DNA from: Pseudomonadota bacterium
Lineage (GTDB): Bacteria; Pseudomonadota; Alphaproteobacteria; Rhizobiales; Xanthobacteraceae
Direction of reading: 5' to 3'
NCBI GenBank assembly: GCA_003576765.1
Contig: QEVP01000004.1
Location: forward strand, 1-64,000
Length of the DNA: 64,000 bases
Part shown: one piece after another, positions 1 to 11,400 of the stretch
How the letters are laid out: each line of letters starts with the position of its first letter
Position numbering within the stretch: position 1 is the stretch's first letter
Notes under the pieces: model-generated
What the model was told of the DNA's origin: nothing
Database searches by the model: none
What the model saw: only the letters and a program-made list of their open reading frames with translations
Program-made: the position numbers and the translations under genes

Positions 1-2
1 TC

Positions 3-80
3 GCCACCCGTTACGACAGACGCACCGTTCACTTCACTGGATTCGTCCACCTCGCCGCAGCCATGACTTGGCTGCAATGA
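3..80 (+). mobile_element. IS5-family transposase, C-terminal end (cut by window edge)
   Basis: Reading frame 3 runs open from the left edge to a TGA at 78-80 and encodes ATRYDRRTVHFTGFVHLA followed by AAMTWLQ. This matches the usual C-terminal tail of IS5-type DDE transposases, which have an ATRYDK...F...VHLA pattern before the stop. Only about 25 residues are inside the window, so whether the element is complete cannot be judged. No terminal inverted repeat could be confirmed in the following 100 bases. Seen: the tail sequence and stop. Inferred: the family. A chance match is possible but the pattern is distinctive. Confidence 0.55.
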
Positions 81-264
81 ATGTCGATCAGTCCTAGAGT
101 GCCCTGCGCTCGCTTGGTATGAAACGAGGCTCAGCAGGGCTAGACACACCAAACGTATCATCGGATCGCTTTCTTAATCAGAAAACCCGCGAGATTGCTG
201 TAAACGTTGTCTGTTCGATCGGCAACTTGCGACGGCTCGCCGCTCCTTCGAAGGGGCAGTAAAC

Positions 265-414
265 GGTCGGGGCGGCTCTGCCAAGAAGGGGCGGGCGCTT
301 TACCACCCGCTGCGGCTCGCGCTGACCGGGCGGGAGCAGGGGCCGGAACTCAAGCTCTTGTTGCCCCTGATCGGCCGCGCCCGCACCCTGCGGCGGCTTG
401 AGGCGGCGGGCTGA
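265..414 (+). pseudogene. gltX: C-terminal remnant of glutamyl-tRNA synthetase
   Basis: The frame open from 178 to the TGA at 412-414 encodes [18 protein letters not shown] followed by [14 protein letters not shown]. This is the anticodon-binding C-terminus typical of GltX (in the family, GRALFxPLRxALTGxxxGPE and then LxLLGRE). Upstream of about 265 the similarity stops and there is no start codon or catalytic domain, so only about 45 of roughly 470 residues remain. It lies just downstream of an IS5-type transposase tail, which suggests loss of the rest by an IS-associated rearrangement or a partial second copy. The overlapping minus-strand ORF at 300-701 is antisense to it in its distal part. 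Confidence 0.7.
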
Positions 415-701
415 AGGTCGCCATCTCGGGCCGCTGGGCGGACGCTACGTCGTCCTTTCAGCACGCCATTGCCGTCTTTTCGCCGGGCGAGCCGCCATGT
501 CCGGGCGGAAACTTGCGTGCCCTTGGCGGTGCGATGCGACGGGACGTTGAGAACGATATCGGCGCCGATCCGTTGCCAGTCGGCGATGACGGTCACACCG
601 TCACCGAATTCGACCAGACACTCCGGTCCGGCCCGCCCGTCCTCTTCGATGCTCACGCGCCCGCCGGGGAAGGCGTGGCTATGGGGAAAGCGAAATCGCA
701 T
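300..701 (-). CDS. Small hypothetical protein
   Basis: A 133-residue ORF starting [18 protein letters not shown] do not recognise a named family. The first 80 or so residues are mixed hydrophobic and charged, with a plausible beta-rich stretch ([16 protein letters not shown]), and look like real coding sequence. The last 35-40 residues are Arg/Pro/Ser-rich and lie antisense to the gltX remnant, so the C-terminus is probably an artefact of fusion with foreign DNA or of a lost stop. The original product may have ended near residue 85. A longer start 12 codons upstream (737) exists but its first residues look non-coding. Function unknown. Confidence 0.45.
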   Translation of the reverse strand: MRFRFPHSHAFPGGRVSIEEDGRAGPECLVEFGDGVTVIADWQRIGADIVLNVPSHRTAKGTQVSARTWRLARRKDGNGVLKGRRSVRPAARDGDLQPAASSRRRVRARPIRGNKSLSSGPCSRPVSASRSGW

Positions 702-897
702 CGGGCAACTCCTGTTTGGGTAACAGGCACTTATCATTGAATTTTCGGGCCGGGGGCGTCAGCAGGTCAAGCTCGCAAGCCAGTAAGGACCGGACGCTCG
801 GGGCCGCATTGCCTCAGTGGGCAAAGTAGCGTATGTCTCGCCATAGAGCCTCCATTGCCCACGCCATTCGCCCAACCTTACGCGCCACCCGCCGCCC

Positions 898-2253
898 ATG
901 AAGAACGACGCCATCCTGGCCCGGATTTCCGACTATTGCCGCGACAGCGGCATGGCCGAATCCACGTTCGGCCGCCATGCCGTCAACGACGGCAAGCTGG
1001 TGGCGCGGCTGCGCGAGGGCAAGCGCATCACCATCGACACGCTGGAGCGCATCCAGGCGTTCATCGCCGCCGGACTTGGCGAGGATGCGCCGAAGCCGGA
1101 CCTGCGCGCCGTGCCGCTCGAGCGTCGCGACCCGCGCGCCAACTTCCGCTTTTTCGAAAACCGCCAAAAATACCTCCTGTTCGTCCACACCTGCAGCGAG
1201 AAGCGGGTGATCGCCCAGCGGGTGGCGATGGAGCTGGGCGGCATTCATCCGCGCCCGCCGGCGCTGCGGCTGTTCGATGCCGGCATCGGCGACGGCACCG
1301 TGCTGGCGCGCGTGTTACGGGCCATGCACGGGCGCTTTCCTCACATGCCGTTCTATATCGCCGGCAAGGAAATCAGCCTCGAGGACGTGCGGCTGACGCT
1401 GGAGAAAATTCCCGACCGGCTGTTCGAACACCCGGCCTCGGTGTTCGTGCTCACCAACATGTATTACAACGAGGCGCCGTGGCTGACCCCGCGCACCGCG
1501 GCGGCGGCCTCCGCGACGGTCTGGCACGAGGTTGCGTTGCGCGGCACGTCGTCCGGCGAGTTCGCCGACCAGATCACGGCGCTTGAGCCGTTCCTTGAGG
1601 AGAACTGGCGCGCCAGCGTCAGTCCGCGCTCCGGAATGCCGGTCTACGAGCGGCCGGCGGTCATCGTGCTCTATCGCGAGGATCACCGCTTCCTGCTCGA
1701 CGCGGTGATCCCGCGCGCCGGCCGCGCCGAGGCCAATTTCGACCTGGTGATCGCCTCGCAGCCCTATCGCGCCAAATCCTCTGTCAACTTCCGCGCCCGG
1801 CGCATCATCGCACCGCTGGCCAGGGCGCTGCGCGCCGGCGGCCGGTTGATAGGAATCCATTCTCACGGCGGCGATCCGGGGATGGATATCATCCATGCCG
1901 TGTGGCCCGGGGAAAACCCTTTCTCCGTCAGCCGGCACGACCTGTTGCGGGCGGTTAAGTATGAATTGGGCAGCGCCGCGCGGGATCTCAATTTCAACGC
2001 TTATGCCGATAGCCGTTCGATCTTTCGATATGATATGGAGGCGCTGCCGCACGAGGTGACCGGCCCGATCGGAACCTCGACGGCCTTTGCAGCCTGGAAT
2101 GCGGCGGTGTATGTGGCTCAAGTCGAGGACGATCGCCTCGCCGAGATCACCGAGACCGGCCGCTACCTCGAAACCACCAAGGACGTGTTACGCCGGCATA
2201 ACGGGCTTTGGTTTTACGACGAATCCTACGTCATCTCGCGCCGGCGCGATTGA
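898..2253 (+). CDS. HTH/methyltransferase-like protein upstream of metK
   Basis: 451 residues. Residues about 19-55 ([19 protein letters not shown], then [14 protein letters not shown]) resemble a Cro/XRE-like helix-turn-helix. Residues about 123-136 contain [12 protein letters not shown], which fits motif I of class I SAM-dependent methyltransferases. Residues about 281-290 ([10 protein letters not shown]) resemble the motif IV strand that ends in a short Pro/Tyr segment in DNA and protein methyltransferases. It lies 58 bp upstream of metK on the same strand, followed by ahcY, so it is plausibly linked to SAM supply as a user or sensor. No clear ribosome binding site precedes the ATG at 898. 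The substrate is unknown, and calling it a methyltransferase is inference from two motifs. Confidence 0.7.
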   Translation: MKNDAILARISDYCRDSGMAESTFGRHAVNDGKLVARLREGKRITIDTLERIQAFIAAGLGEDAPKPDLRAVPLERRDPRANFRFFENRQKYLLFVHTCSEKRVIAQRVAMELGGIHPRPPALRLFDAGIGDGTVLARVLRAMHGRFPHMPFYIAGKEISLEDVRLTLEKIPDRLFEHPASVFVLTNMYYNEAPWLTPRTAAAASATVWHEVALRGTSSGEFADQITALEPFLEENWRASVSPRSGMPVYERPAVIVLYREDHRFLLDAVIPRAGRAEANFDLVIASQPYRAKSSVNFRARRIIAPLARALRAGGRLIGIHSHGGDPGMDIIHAVWPGENPFSVSRHDLLRAVKYELGSAARDLNFNAYADSRSIFRYDMEALPHEVTGPIGTSTAFAAWNAAVYVAQVEDDRLAEITETGRYLETTKDVLRRHNGLWFYDESYVISRRRD

Positions 2254-2311
2254 CACTTCAGGATATCACTTGAACGGCGGCCGTCTGCGATCCGGCGGAA
2301 AGGGGTTATTG

Positions 2312-3508
<1,197 letters not shown>

Positions 3509-3519
3509 GGCTGTGGTCC

Positions 3520-3683
3520 TTCACCTCTCCCCGCCAGCGGGGAGAGGTCGGATCGCTTTCAGCGATCCGGGTGAGGGGCAACCCTCGCCACTCGACAACA
3601 TCATAGCGGCTGTCGCATCGCTCGGCCCTCACGCCAATCGGCCCCTCACCCCAACCCTCTCCCCGTAAACGGGGAGAGGGAGT
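3520..3683. repeat. Compound palindromic intergenic repeat between metK and ahcY
   Basis: Three hairpins in 160 bp: CTCTCCCCGCCAGCGGGGAG at about 3525-3546, GGATCGCTTTCAGCGATCC at 3550-3568, and CTCTCCCCGTAAACGGGGAG at about 3657-3680. The outer parts GGTGAGGGGC and GCCCCTCACC are also inverted copies of each other, so the whole unit can fold as one large structure. Related CCTCCCCCGC-AAGC-GGGGGAGG units occur near 33040 and, degenerate, near 61030. The general form (ctcaccc-ctctcccc-gggggagag) is widespread in intergenic DNA of Rhizobiales. It lies in the metK-ahcY transcript path and could affect mRNA processing. Confidence 0.8.
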
Positions 3684-3702
3684 AGCGCAGGATATAAATG
3701 AC

Positions 3703-5118
3703 ATGACCACCGCCGCTCCCGACTACATCGTCAAGGACATCGGCCTTGCCGACTTCGGCCGCAAGGAAATCTCGCTGGCCGAAACTGAAATGCCCGGCCT
3801 GATGGCGACGCGTGAGGAATACGGCCCGAAGCAGCCGCTCAAGGGCGCGCGCATCGCGGGCTCCCTACACATGACGATCCAGACCGCGGTACTGATCGAA
3901 ACCCTGAAGGCGCTCGGCGCCGACATCCGCTGGGTGTCGTGCAACATCTATTCGACGCAGGACCATGCCGCCGCGGCGATCGCCGCGGCCGGCATTCCGG
4001 TGTTCGCGGTCAAGGGCGAGACGCTCAAGGACTATTGGGACTACACCGCAAAGCTGTTCGACTGGCACGGCGGCGGCTATCCCAACATGATCCTCGACGA
4101 TGGCGGCGACGCGACGCTCTTGGTGCATCTCGGCGTGCGCGCGGAGGGTGGCGACACGGCGTTCCTCGACAAGGCGGCGTCCGAGGAAGAGGAGGTGTTG
4201 TTCGCGCTGATCAAGCGCCTTCTTAAAGAAAAGCCGAAGGGCTGGTTCGGCGAGGTTGCCAAGAGCATCAAGGGCGTGTCGGAAGAGACCACGACCGGCG
4301 TGCACCGCCTCTACCAGATGGAAAAGGACGGCAAGCTCCTGTTCCCGGCCATCAACGTCAACGATAGCGTCACCAAGTCGAAATTCGACAACCTCTATGG
4401 CTGCCGCGAGTCGCTGGTGGACGGCATCCGCCGCGGCACCGATGTGATGATGTCGGGCAAGGTGGCGATGGTCGCGGGCTTCGGCGACGTCGGCAAGGGT
4501 TCGGCAGCGTCGCTGCGTCAGGCCGGCTGCCGCGTCATGGTGTCCGAGATCGATCCGATCTGCGCGTTGCAGGCGGCGATGGAGGGCTACGAGGTGGTGA
4601 CGATGGAAGATGCCGCGCCGCAGGCCGACATTTTTGTCACCGCCACCGGCAACAAGGACATCATCACCATCGACCATATGCGGGCCATGAAGGACCGCGC
4701 CATCGTCTGCAACATCGGCCACTTCGACAACGAGATTCAGGTCGGCGCGCTGAAGAACCTGAAGTGGGACAACATCAAGCCGCAGGTCGACGAGATCACC
4801 TTCCCCGACGGCAAGCGCATCATCCTGTTGTCGGAGGGGCGGCTCGTGAACCTCGGCAATGCCATGGGGCATCCGTCGTTCGTGATGTCGGCGTCGTTCA
4901 CCAACCAGACGCTGGCGCAGATCGAGCTGTTCGCCAACAACGCCGACGGCAAGTATCAGAAGAAGGTCTATGTGCTGCCCAAGACGCTGGACGAGAAGGT
5001 GGCGCGGCTGCACCTGGCCAAGATCGGCGTCAGGCTGACCGAGCTGCGCAAGGACCAGGCCGACTACATCGGCGTCAAGGTTCAGGGTCCGTTCAAGGCC
5101 GACCACTATCGCTACTGA
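3703..5118 (+). CDS. ahcY: Adenosylhomocysteinase (SAH hydrolase)
   Basis: 471 residues. It reversibly hydrolyses S-adenosylhomocysteine to adenosine and homocysteine using tightly bound NAD, in the cytosol. The NAD-binding Rossmann motif [12 protein letters not shown] lies near residues 256-267. The N-terminal region has [20 protein letters not shown], and the chain ends in the conserved DHYRY. Length and the roughly 40-residue insertion after residue 150 fit the proteobacterial long form. It lies 194 bp after metK, separated by a palindromic repeat, and removes the SAH produced by SAM-dependent methylation. A strong terminator follows. Confidence 0.98.
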   Translation: MTTAAPDYIVKDIGLADFGRKEISLAETEMPGLMATREEYGPKQPLKGARIAGSLHMTIQTAVLIETLKALGADIRWVSCNIYSTQDHAAAAIAAAGIPVFAVKGETLKDYWDYTAKLFDWHGGGYPNMILDDGGDATLLVHLGVRAEGGDTAFLDKAASEEEEVLFALIKRLLKEKPKGWFGEVAKSIKGVSEETTTGVHRLYQMEKDGKLLFPAINVNDSVTKSKFDNLYGCRESLVDGIRRGTDVMMSGKVAMVAGFGDVGKGSAASLRQAGCRVMVSEIDPICALQAAMEGYEVVTMEDAAPQADIFVTATGNKDIITIDHMRAMKDRAIVCNIGHFDNEIQVGALKNLKWDNIKPQVDEITFPDGKRIILLSEGRLVNLGNAMGHPSFVMSASFTNQTLAQIELFANNADGKYQKKVYVLPKTLDEKVARLHLAKIGVRLTELRKDQADYIGVKVQGPFKADHYRY

Positions 5119-5194
5119 GAGTTCTTGCCTCTCCGGTCCGGCCGGAGCGGGCGTCCTTGACGTTGCCCCTCTCTCTTGTGCAAGTGGTTTTTTA

Positions 5195-5222
5195 CCCCCG
5201 GGGTTCAGACCCCGGGGTTTTC
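5195..5222 (+). terminator. Rho-independent terminator after ahcY
   Basis: CCCCGGGG, a 6-base loop TTCAGA, then CCCCGGGG followed by TTTTC. It lies 77 bp past the ahcY stop and closes the metK-ahcY unit. Confidence 0.85.
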
Positions 5223-5566
5223 TTTGCCTGAAGATGTTTCGGGCGTTTGGTTGGGGAGCGATTGCGCTCGCCAGCCTATAATTGGGTCTGCCGCACAACG
5301 GCACGTGTTAACGCCTCCGACCGCATATTAACCGCCCGTTAACCATACTCATGTAGGTGATAATACGTGCTCGCTGAGCCCCGCCTGCTTTCTGGCGGCA
5401 AAGAAAAGATGCGTACAGAGTGTTTCATAAGAGATTTGCGTGTGCATCGGCGCTCCTCAGTCAGAGCATAAAATTCAGCCACATCGAATGTCATTGATCG
5501 ATGTTTGGAGATCGGGATGGATTGCTCTCCCTCTCTCCGGACACAATTGCGCATGAAGAGAATTGA
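5223..5566. other. Non-coding gap upstream of the chemoreceptor gene
   Basis: About 340 bp, noticeably lower in GC than its surroundings, with no ORF showing coding character on either strand. It presumably contains the promoter of the chemoreceptor gene at 5567. AT-rich patches (for example ATATTAACCGCCCGTTAACC near 5325) are present, but no promoter could be assigned with confidence. An AAGAGA ribosome binding site precedes the downstream ATG. Confidence 0.5.
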
Positions 5567-7240
5567 ATGTTTGGTCGCAAGGTGAATGGGGATGACCGGG
5601 CCCAGCTCGCGGCGCTCAGCCGCTCGCAGGCCGTGATCGAGTTCGATATGAACGGCACGATCCTTTCAGCCAACAAGAACTTTCTGGATGTTGTCGGCTA
5701 TCGGCTTGAGGAGATTCAAGGCAAACACCATTCCATGTTCATGCCGGTGGAGGAGCGCAACAGCGAGGCTTATCTGGCGTTCTGGGCCGCGCTCAACCGG
5801 GGGCAGCACCAGGTCGCCGAATACAAACGGATCGGCAAGGGGGACCGGGAGGTCTGGATTCAGGGCTCCTACAATCCGGTTCTGGATAGTGCCGGTAAAC
5901 CGGTCAAGGTCGTCAAGTTTGCCACCGACGTGACCTCGAAAAAAGTTCGCAGTCTGACGGATGCTGCGAAGATTTCCGCCATCGACCGGGCACAGGCTGT
6001 CATCGAGTTCAAGCTCGACGGTACGGTCGTGACCGCGAACGAGAATTTTCTGAAGGTGATGGGTTATTCCCTGGAGGAAATCCAAGGCAAACATCATTCG
6101 ATGTTCGTGTCGCCGTCCGAGCGGGGCAGTGATTCCTATCGGGAGTTCTGGGCCGCGCTTAACCGTGGCGAATACCAGACCGCCGAATACAAGCGGATCG
6201 GCAAGGGTGGCAGGGACGTCTGGATTCTCGCATCCTACAATCCGATGCTGGACGAGGCCGGTAAACCGTTCGGGGTCATCAAGTTCGCCACCGACGTTAC
6301 GGCGCAGAAGCTGAAGAATGCCGAGTTTGCCAGTCAGATCGAGGCGATCGGCAAGTCGCAGGCCGTGATCGAGTTCAACATGGACGGCACGATCATCACC
6401 GCCAACGACAACTTCCTGGCCACGATGGGATACTCGCTGGAAGAGATCAGAGGCAAGCACCACAGCCTGTTCGTTGAGCCGTCGGAGCGCGACAGCGCAA
6501 GCTATCGCGAATTCCGGGCCAGTCTCAATCGGGGCCAGTATCAGGCGGCGGAATACAAGCGGATCGGCAAGGACGGCAGGGAGGTCTATATCCAGGCGTC
6601 CTACAACCCGATTCTGGATTTGAACGATCGGCCGTTCAAGGTCGTGAAGTATGCCTCCGACACGACGCGGCAGGTTTTGGTGCGGATCGGGAATGAACGT
6701 ATCCGCAGCATGATGGAATCGGTCGCCGCCGGTGCCGAGGAGCTGAGTGCCTCGGTGCGGGAAATCTCGGAGGCTATGACCAAATCGAAAGATACCGCCA
6801 TCGGGGCGGTGGAGCGCGTCACCGCGGCCGACACGCAGGCTCAGCGCCTTGCCGACGCCGCTCAGGCGATGAGCGGTATCGTTGAGATGATCAGCAACAT
6901 TACCGGTCAGATCAATCTGCTGGCGCTGAATGCCACCATCGAATCCGCCCGCGCAGGCGAGGCCGGCAGAGGGTTCGCCGTGGTTGCCTCGGAGGTCAAA
7001 ACTCTGGCCACGCAGGCGAAGCAGGCCACAGACAGGATTGCTCAGGAGATCGGCAGCCTCAACGCCATATCGGGTGAGGTCGTTGGCTCGCTGGACGCAA
7101 TCAAGCAGTCGATCAACGAGGTCAGCGAGTACGTCACCTCGACCGCTGCCGCGATCGAAGAGCAAAGCGTGGTGACTAACGATATGTCGTCCAGCATGCA
7201 GCGCGCCGCGGCGGAAGCCGTTGCGATCGCCAGCCGCTGA
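5567..7240 (+). CDS. Soluble methyl-accepting chemotaxis protein with three PAS domains
   Basis: 557 residues and no hydrophobic membrane segment, so a cytosolic receptor. Three consecutive PAS units of about 122 residues (roughly 15-125, 135-250 and 258-370) each share QAVIEF..DGTI, a [17 protein letters not shown] core, an AEYKRIGKG strand and a closing KFATDVT. A methyl-accepting signalling domain follows. Its tip, near residues 445-480, contains [17 protein letters not shown] and [12 protein letters not shown], the CheA/CheW-contacting hairpin. The chain ends soon after the descending helix. The PAS units probably bind a cofactor or small ligand, redox or energy sensing being common in such receptors, but the ligand is not readable here. 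GC content is below that of the neighbours. Confidence 0.92.
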   Translation: MFGRKVNGDDRAQLAALSRSQAVIEFDMNGTILSANKNFLDVVGYRLEEIQGKHHSMFMPVEERNSEAYLAFWAALNRGQHQVAEYKRIGKGDREVWIQGSYNPVLDSAGKPVKVVKFATDVTSKKVRSLTDAAKISAIDRAQAVIEFKLDGTVVTANENFLKVMGYSLEEIQGKHHSMFVSPSERGSDSYREFWAALNRGEYQTAEYKRIGKGGRDVWILASYNPMLDEAGKPFGVIKFATDVTAQKLKNAEFASQIEAIGKSQAVIEFNMDGTIITANDNFLATMGYSLEEIRGKHHSLFVEPSERDSASYREFRASLNRGQYQAAEYKRIGKDGREVYIQASYNPILDLNDRPFKVVKYASDTTRQVLVRIGNERIRSMMESVAAGAEELSASVREISEAMTKSKDTAIGAVERVTAADTQAQRLADAAQAMSGIVEMISNITGQINLLALNATIESARAGEAGRGFAVVASEVKTLATQAKQATDRIAQEIGSLNAISGEVVGSLDAIKQSINEVSEYVTSTAAAIEEQSVVTNDMSSSMQRAAAEAVAIASR

Positions 7241-7247
7241 GTGAACC

Positions 7248-7290
7248 GGAGCTTCGCTTCCGAGACGGTCGGAAGCGAAGCTCCTGCTTT
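7248..7290 (+). terminator. Probable terminator after the chemoreceptor gene
   Basis: A perfect 14-bp stem, GGAGCTTCGCTTCC / GGAAGCGAAGCTCC, with a 9-base loop, 7 bp after the stop codon. It is followed by TGCTTTCC, a weak T-tract. Confidence 0.7.
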
Positions 7291-7368
7291 CCGGCGCCGT
7301 CGGCCCGGCTTGCCGTCGCGTCGTCGCGCGCTCATGATGGCGCGCAACGCCATCGTCAGGACATCGCC

Positions 7369-8190
7369 ATGACCGCGACCCCCGTCGACAAACGCGCCGC
7401 CTTCCGCGCGCTGCACCAGAGCGGCTGTTTCGTGCTGCCCAATCCGTGGGATATCGGCAGCGCAAGGCTGTTGCAGCAGATGGGCTTCAAGGCGCTGGCC
7501 TCGACCAGCTCCGGCTTTGCTTGGTCGATGGGCAAGCGCGACAATCACGTCGCGCTCGACGATGTGCTCGCCCACCTGACGGAGCTTTGCGCCGCGACCG
7601 ACCTGCCGGTCAACGCCGACTTCGAGGCTGGCTTTGCCGACGATCCCGAGGGTGTGGCGGCGAATGTGGCGCGCGCGGCGGCGACGGGCGTGGCGGGGCT
7701 CTCCATCGAGGATTCGACCGGCCGTACCGAGGCGCCGCTCTATGACAAAAGCCTTGCGGTGGCGCGCATCGTCGCCGCGCGCGCCGCGCTCGATGCCGAG
7801 GGCAGCGGCGTGCTGCTGGTCGGGCGTTGCGAAGCATTTCTGTTCGGCAACCGCGATGTTGGCTTCGTCATCGACCGGCTGATCGCCTATGCCGAGGCCG
7901 GGGCCGAGTGTCTCTACGCACCGGGCCTGCGCACGCGGGAGGAAATTTTGGCGGTGGTCGAGGCGCTGGCGCCGAAGCCGGTCAACGTGCTGATGGGCGC
8001 GCCGGGGCTTTCGGTGGCGGAGCTTGCCGACTTCGGCGTGCGTCGCATCAGCACCGGCGGCGCACTGGCGCGCGTGGCCTGGGCCGGCTTCCTCCGCGCC
8101 GCGCGCGCGATTGCCGAGGACGGCAGTTTCGATGGCCTTGCCGCCGCCGTGCCTCATGGCGAGATCAACGGGCTGTTCCCGGACGCGTGA
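7369..8190 (+). CDS. Isocitrate lyase/PEP mutase family protein
   Basis: 273 residues, a single (beta/alpha)8 barrel of the PEP-mutase/isocitrate-lyase superfamily. These enzymes cleave or form C-C or P-C bonds of 2-oxo or malate-like acids with Mg2+. Visible family features are LPNPWDIGSARLL near residue 24, ASTSSGFAWSMG near 44, the metal-binding region NADFEAGFADD near 83 and SIEDSTG near 115. The isocitrate lyase signature KKCGH is absent, so it is not a true isocitrate lyase. The specific substrate is unknown; carboxy-PEP mutase-like and oxaloacetate-decarboxylase-like members are alternatives. It lies between the chemoreceptor and the indolepyruvate oxidoreductase but shows no overlap with either. 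Confidence 0.85.
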   Translation: MTATPVDKRAAFRALHQSGCFVLPNPWDIGSARLLQQMGFKALASTSSGFAWSMGKRDNHVALDDVLAHLTELCAATDLPVNADFEAGFADDPEGVAANVARAAATGVAGLSIEDSTGRTEAPLYDKSLAVARIVAARAALDAEGSGVLLVGRCEAFLFGNRDVGFVIDRLIAYAEAGAECLYAPGLRTREEILAVVEALAPKPVNVLMGAPGLSVAELADFGVRRISTGGALARVAWAGFLRAARAIAEDGSFDGLAAAVPHGEINGLFPDA

Positions 8191-8411
8191 GCGTTTCCAA
8201 CCCCCGGCATCTCGTTTCGCGCCAAAACCCCTTCGCGACATTATGCGCAATCCCGGACGCGTTCCCGGATATCAAATTGCGTTGTCGGCATGACCGGGCT
8301 GCGCGCGCAGATTCTTGATGTTTGAGGGAAAAGATCGACGTAGAGTGATTCCAAGAGAGAGTGAGACTTGCGCCGCAAGCGGCCCTGCAAGAGCCGAAAC
8401 GGGAGAGCGCG

Positions 8412-11400
8412 ATGGGAATCAATCAGGGCCCGATCAGCCTCGATCAGAAATACACTCAGGACACCGGTCACATTTTCCTGACCGGCATTCAGGCGCTGGT
8501 GCGGCTGCCGATGGCGCAGATCCGCCGCGACCGCGCGAACGGCCTCAACACGGCCGGCTTCGTCACCGGCTATCGCGGCTCGCCGCTCGGCGGCTACGAC
8601 CAGCAACTGATCGCGGCGCGCCATCACCTCGACCGATACGGAATCAAGTTTCAGCCCGGCGTCAACGAAGATCTTGCCGCCACCGCGATCTGGGGATCGC
8701 AGCAGCTCAACCTGTCGCCCGGCGCGCGCCACGACGGCGTGGTCGGTATCTGGTACGGCAAGGGGCCGGGGGTGGACCGCTGCGGCGACGTGTTCCGCCA
8801 CGGCAATGCGGCAGGCTCCGCGCAGCACGGGGGCGTCTTGTGCCTCGCCGGCGACGACCACGGCGCAAAATCCTCGACCGTGCCGCACCAGTCGGACCAT
8901 GCCTTCATCTCGGCCTTGATGCCGTATCTCTATCCGTCGAGCATCCACGAAATGATCGAGATGGGGCTGCTGGGCATCGCCATGTCGCGCTATTCCGGCT
9001 GCTGGGTCGGCATGAAGGTGATCACCGAGACGGTGGAAACCACCGCCGAGATCGATATCGCCGACGAGATGCGGCCGTTCGTCATCCCGACCGACTTCGA
9101 GATGCCGCCGGACGGCCTTAACCTGCGCTGGCCCGACGACCGCTATGCGCAGGACCGCCGTCTGCAGGATTATAAAGGCTTTGCGGCGATCGCCTTTGCG
9201 CGCGCCAACAAAATCAATCGCGTCACCATGGATTCGCCGAACGCGCGGCTCGGCATCATGGCCTCGGGCAAGAGCTACGAGGACACCCGGCAGGCGCTGC
9301 GCGAACTCGGCATCACGAAAGAGGTTGCCGCGCGCATCGGCCTGCGCCTCTACAAGATCGGCATGCCGTGGCCGCTGGAGCCGCAAGGCGTCCGCGATTT
9401 TGCCGTCGGCCTCGAAGAAATTCTGGTGATCGAGGAACGGCGCGAGATCGTCGAGAACCAGGTCAAGCAGGAACTGTTCAACTGGCGCGACGACGTGCGC
9501 CCGCGCATCGTCGGTAAGATGGACGACCACGACAAGCGCTTTCTGCCCTTTGCCGAGGAACTGAGCGTTGCGTCGGTGGCGACCTCGCTCGCCGACCGGC
9601 TGCTGGCGATGGAGATCGATCCCGAGATTGCCGCGCTCATTCGTGCCAAGGTCGACTGGTTCCACGGCCGCACCGCCTCGCAGGTGCAGGCGGTGGCGCC
9701 GATCGCCCGCACCCCGTATTTCTGCTCGGGCTGCCCGCACAACACTTCGACCAAAGTGCCGGAAGGCAGCCGCGCCATGGCCGGCATCGGCTGCCACTTC
9801 ATGGCGCTGTGGATGGATCGCAACACGGAAACCTTCACCCATATGGGCGGCGAGGGCGCGCCCTGGGTCGGCATCGCGCCGTTCACCGATGAAAAACACA
9901 TCTTCGCCAATCTCGGCGATGGTACCTATTTCCATTCGGGCAGCCTTGCGATCCGCCAGGCGGTCGCCTCGAAAGCCAACATCACCTACAAGATCCTCTA
10001 CAACGACGCGGTCGCGATGACCGGCGGCCAGCGCCACGACGGCGACCTGTCGCCGCAGCAGATCACCTTCCAGCTTCATGCCGAGGGCGTGCGCAACATC
10101 TACCTCGTCTCGGAGAACCCCGACGCCTATCCGGCCTCGACCATCGCGCCCGATACGAAAACCGCGCACCGCGACGAACTCGACAACGTGATGAAAACGT
10201 TGCGCGAGACACCGGGCTGCTCGGCCATCGTGTTCGTGCAGACCTGCGCGGCCGAGAAGCGCCGCCGCCGCAAGAAGGGCATCCTCGAAGACCCCTCGCG
10301 CCGCATCATGATCAACGCGGCGGTATGCGAGGGCTGCGGCGACTGTTCGGTGCAGTCGAACTGCATTTCGGTCGAGCCGCTGGAGACCGAACTGGGGCGC
10401 AAGCGCACCATCAACCAGTCGAGCTGCAACAAGGACTATTCCTGCGTAAAAGGCTTTTGCCCGTCGTTCGTCTCTGTCGATGGCGGCACCTTGCGCAAGC
10501 GCGCGCCGGCCGAGCTTGGCGACATCGGCGATCTGCCGCAGCCGGCGTTGGCGGGCCTGGACCGGCCCTACAACATCGCGGTCGGCGGCGTCGGCGGCAC
10601 CGGCGTCCTTACCATCGGCGCGCTGCTCGGCATGGCCGCCCACATCGAGGGCAAGGCCAGCATGATCCTCGACATGTCGGGGCTGGCGCAGAAGGGCGGC
10701 GCGGTGCTGTCGCATGTGCGGCTGTCGCACAGCCCGGCGGACGTCACCTGCTCGCGCATCGTCACCGGCACCTGCGATCTGTTGATCGCCGCCGACGAGG
10801 TGATGGCGATCTCCAAGGAGACGCTGACGCTGTGCGAGCGCGGCCGCACCCACGGTGTCGTCAACACGCACCTGATCCCGATTGCGGATTTCATCCGCAG
10901 CCGCGATTTCGATTTCCAGCAGGGCAAGGTCAACCGCGTCCTGCAGAACGCGCTGCGGCCGGATTCGGCTTTCCTCGACTTCACCCATGTCGCGGAAGCG
11001 CTGCTCGGTGATGCCATCGCCACCAACATGATGATGCTCGGCTACGCCTATCAGCAGGGGTTGTTGCCGCTCCATGCCGAGTCGATCGAGCAGGCGATCG
11101 ACATCAACGGCGTGGCGGTGAAGATGAACACCAATGCCTTCCGGCTCGGACGGCTCGCCGCCGCCGATCCGGCGCGGCTCGCGGCGCTGGTCAAGGAGGA
11201 AACGGCGCCGCCAAAAACCCTTGCCGAGATGTCGTTCGACGAGATCGTCGCTCATCGCGAGCGCCTGCTCACCGCCTATCAGAACGAGGCGTTGGCCGCG
11301 CGCTACCGCGCGCTGGTCGGCCGGGTCGGCGATGCCGCCGCCCGTCATGGCCTCGGCGAGGAGCTGCCGCGCGCGGTCGCCATCAACTATGCGAAGCTCC

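Noticed and set aside
2254..2311. Possible SAM riboswitch before metK
   Set aside because: The 58-bp gap is too short and lacks the conserved core of SAM-II or SAM/SAH motifs that I could recognise.
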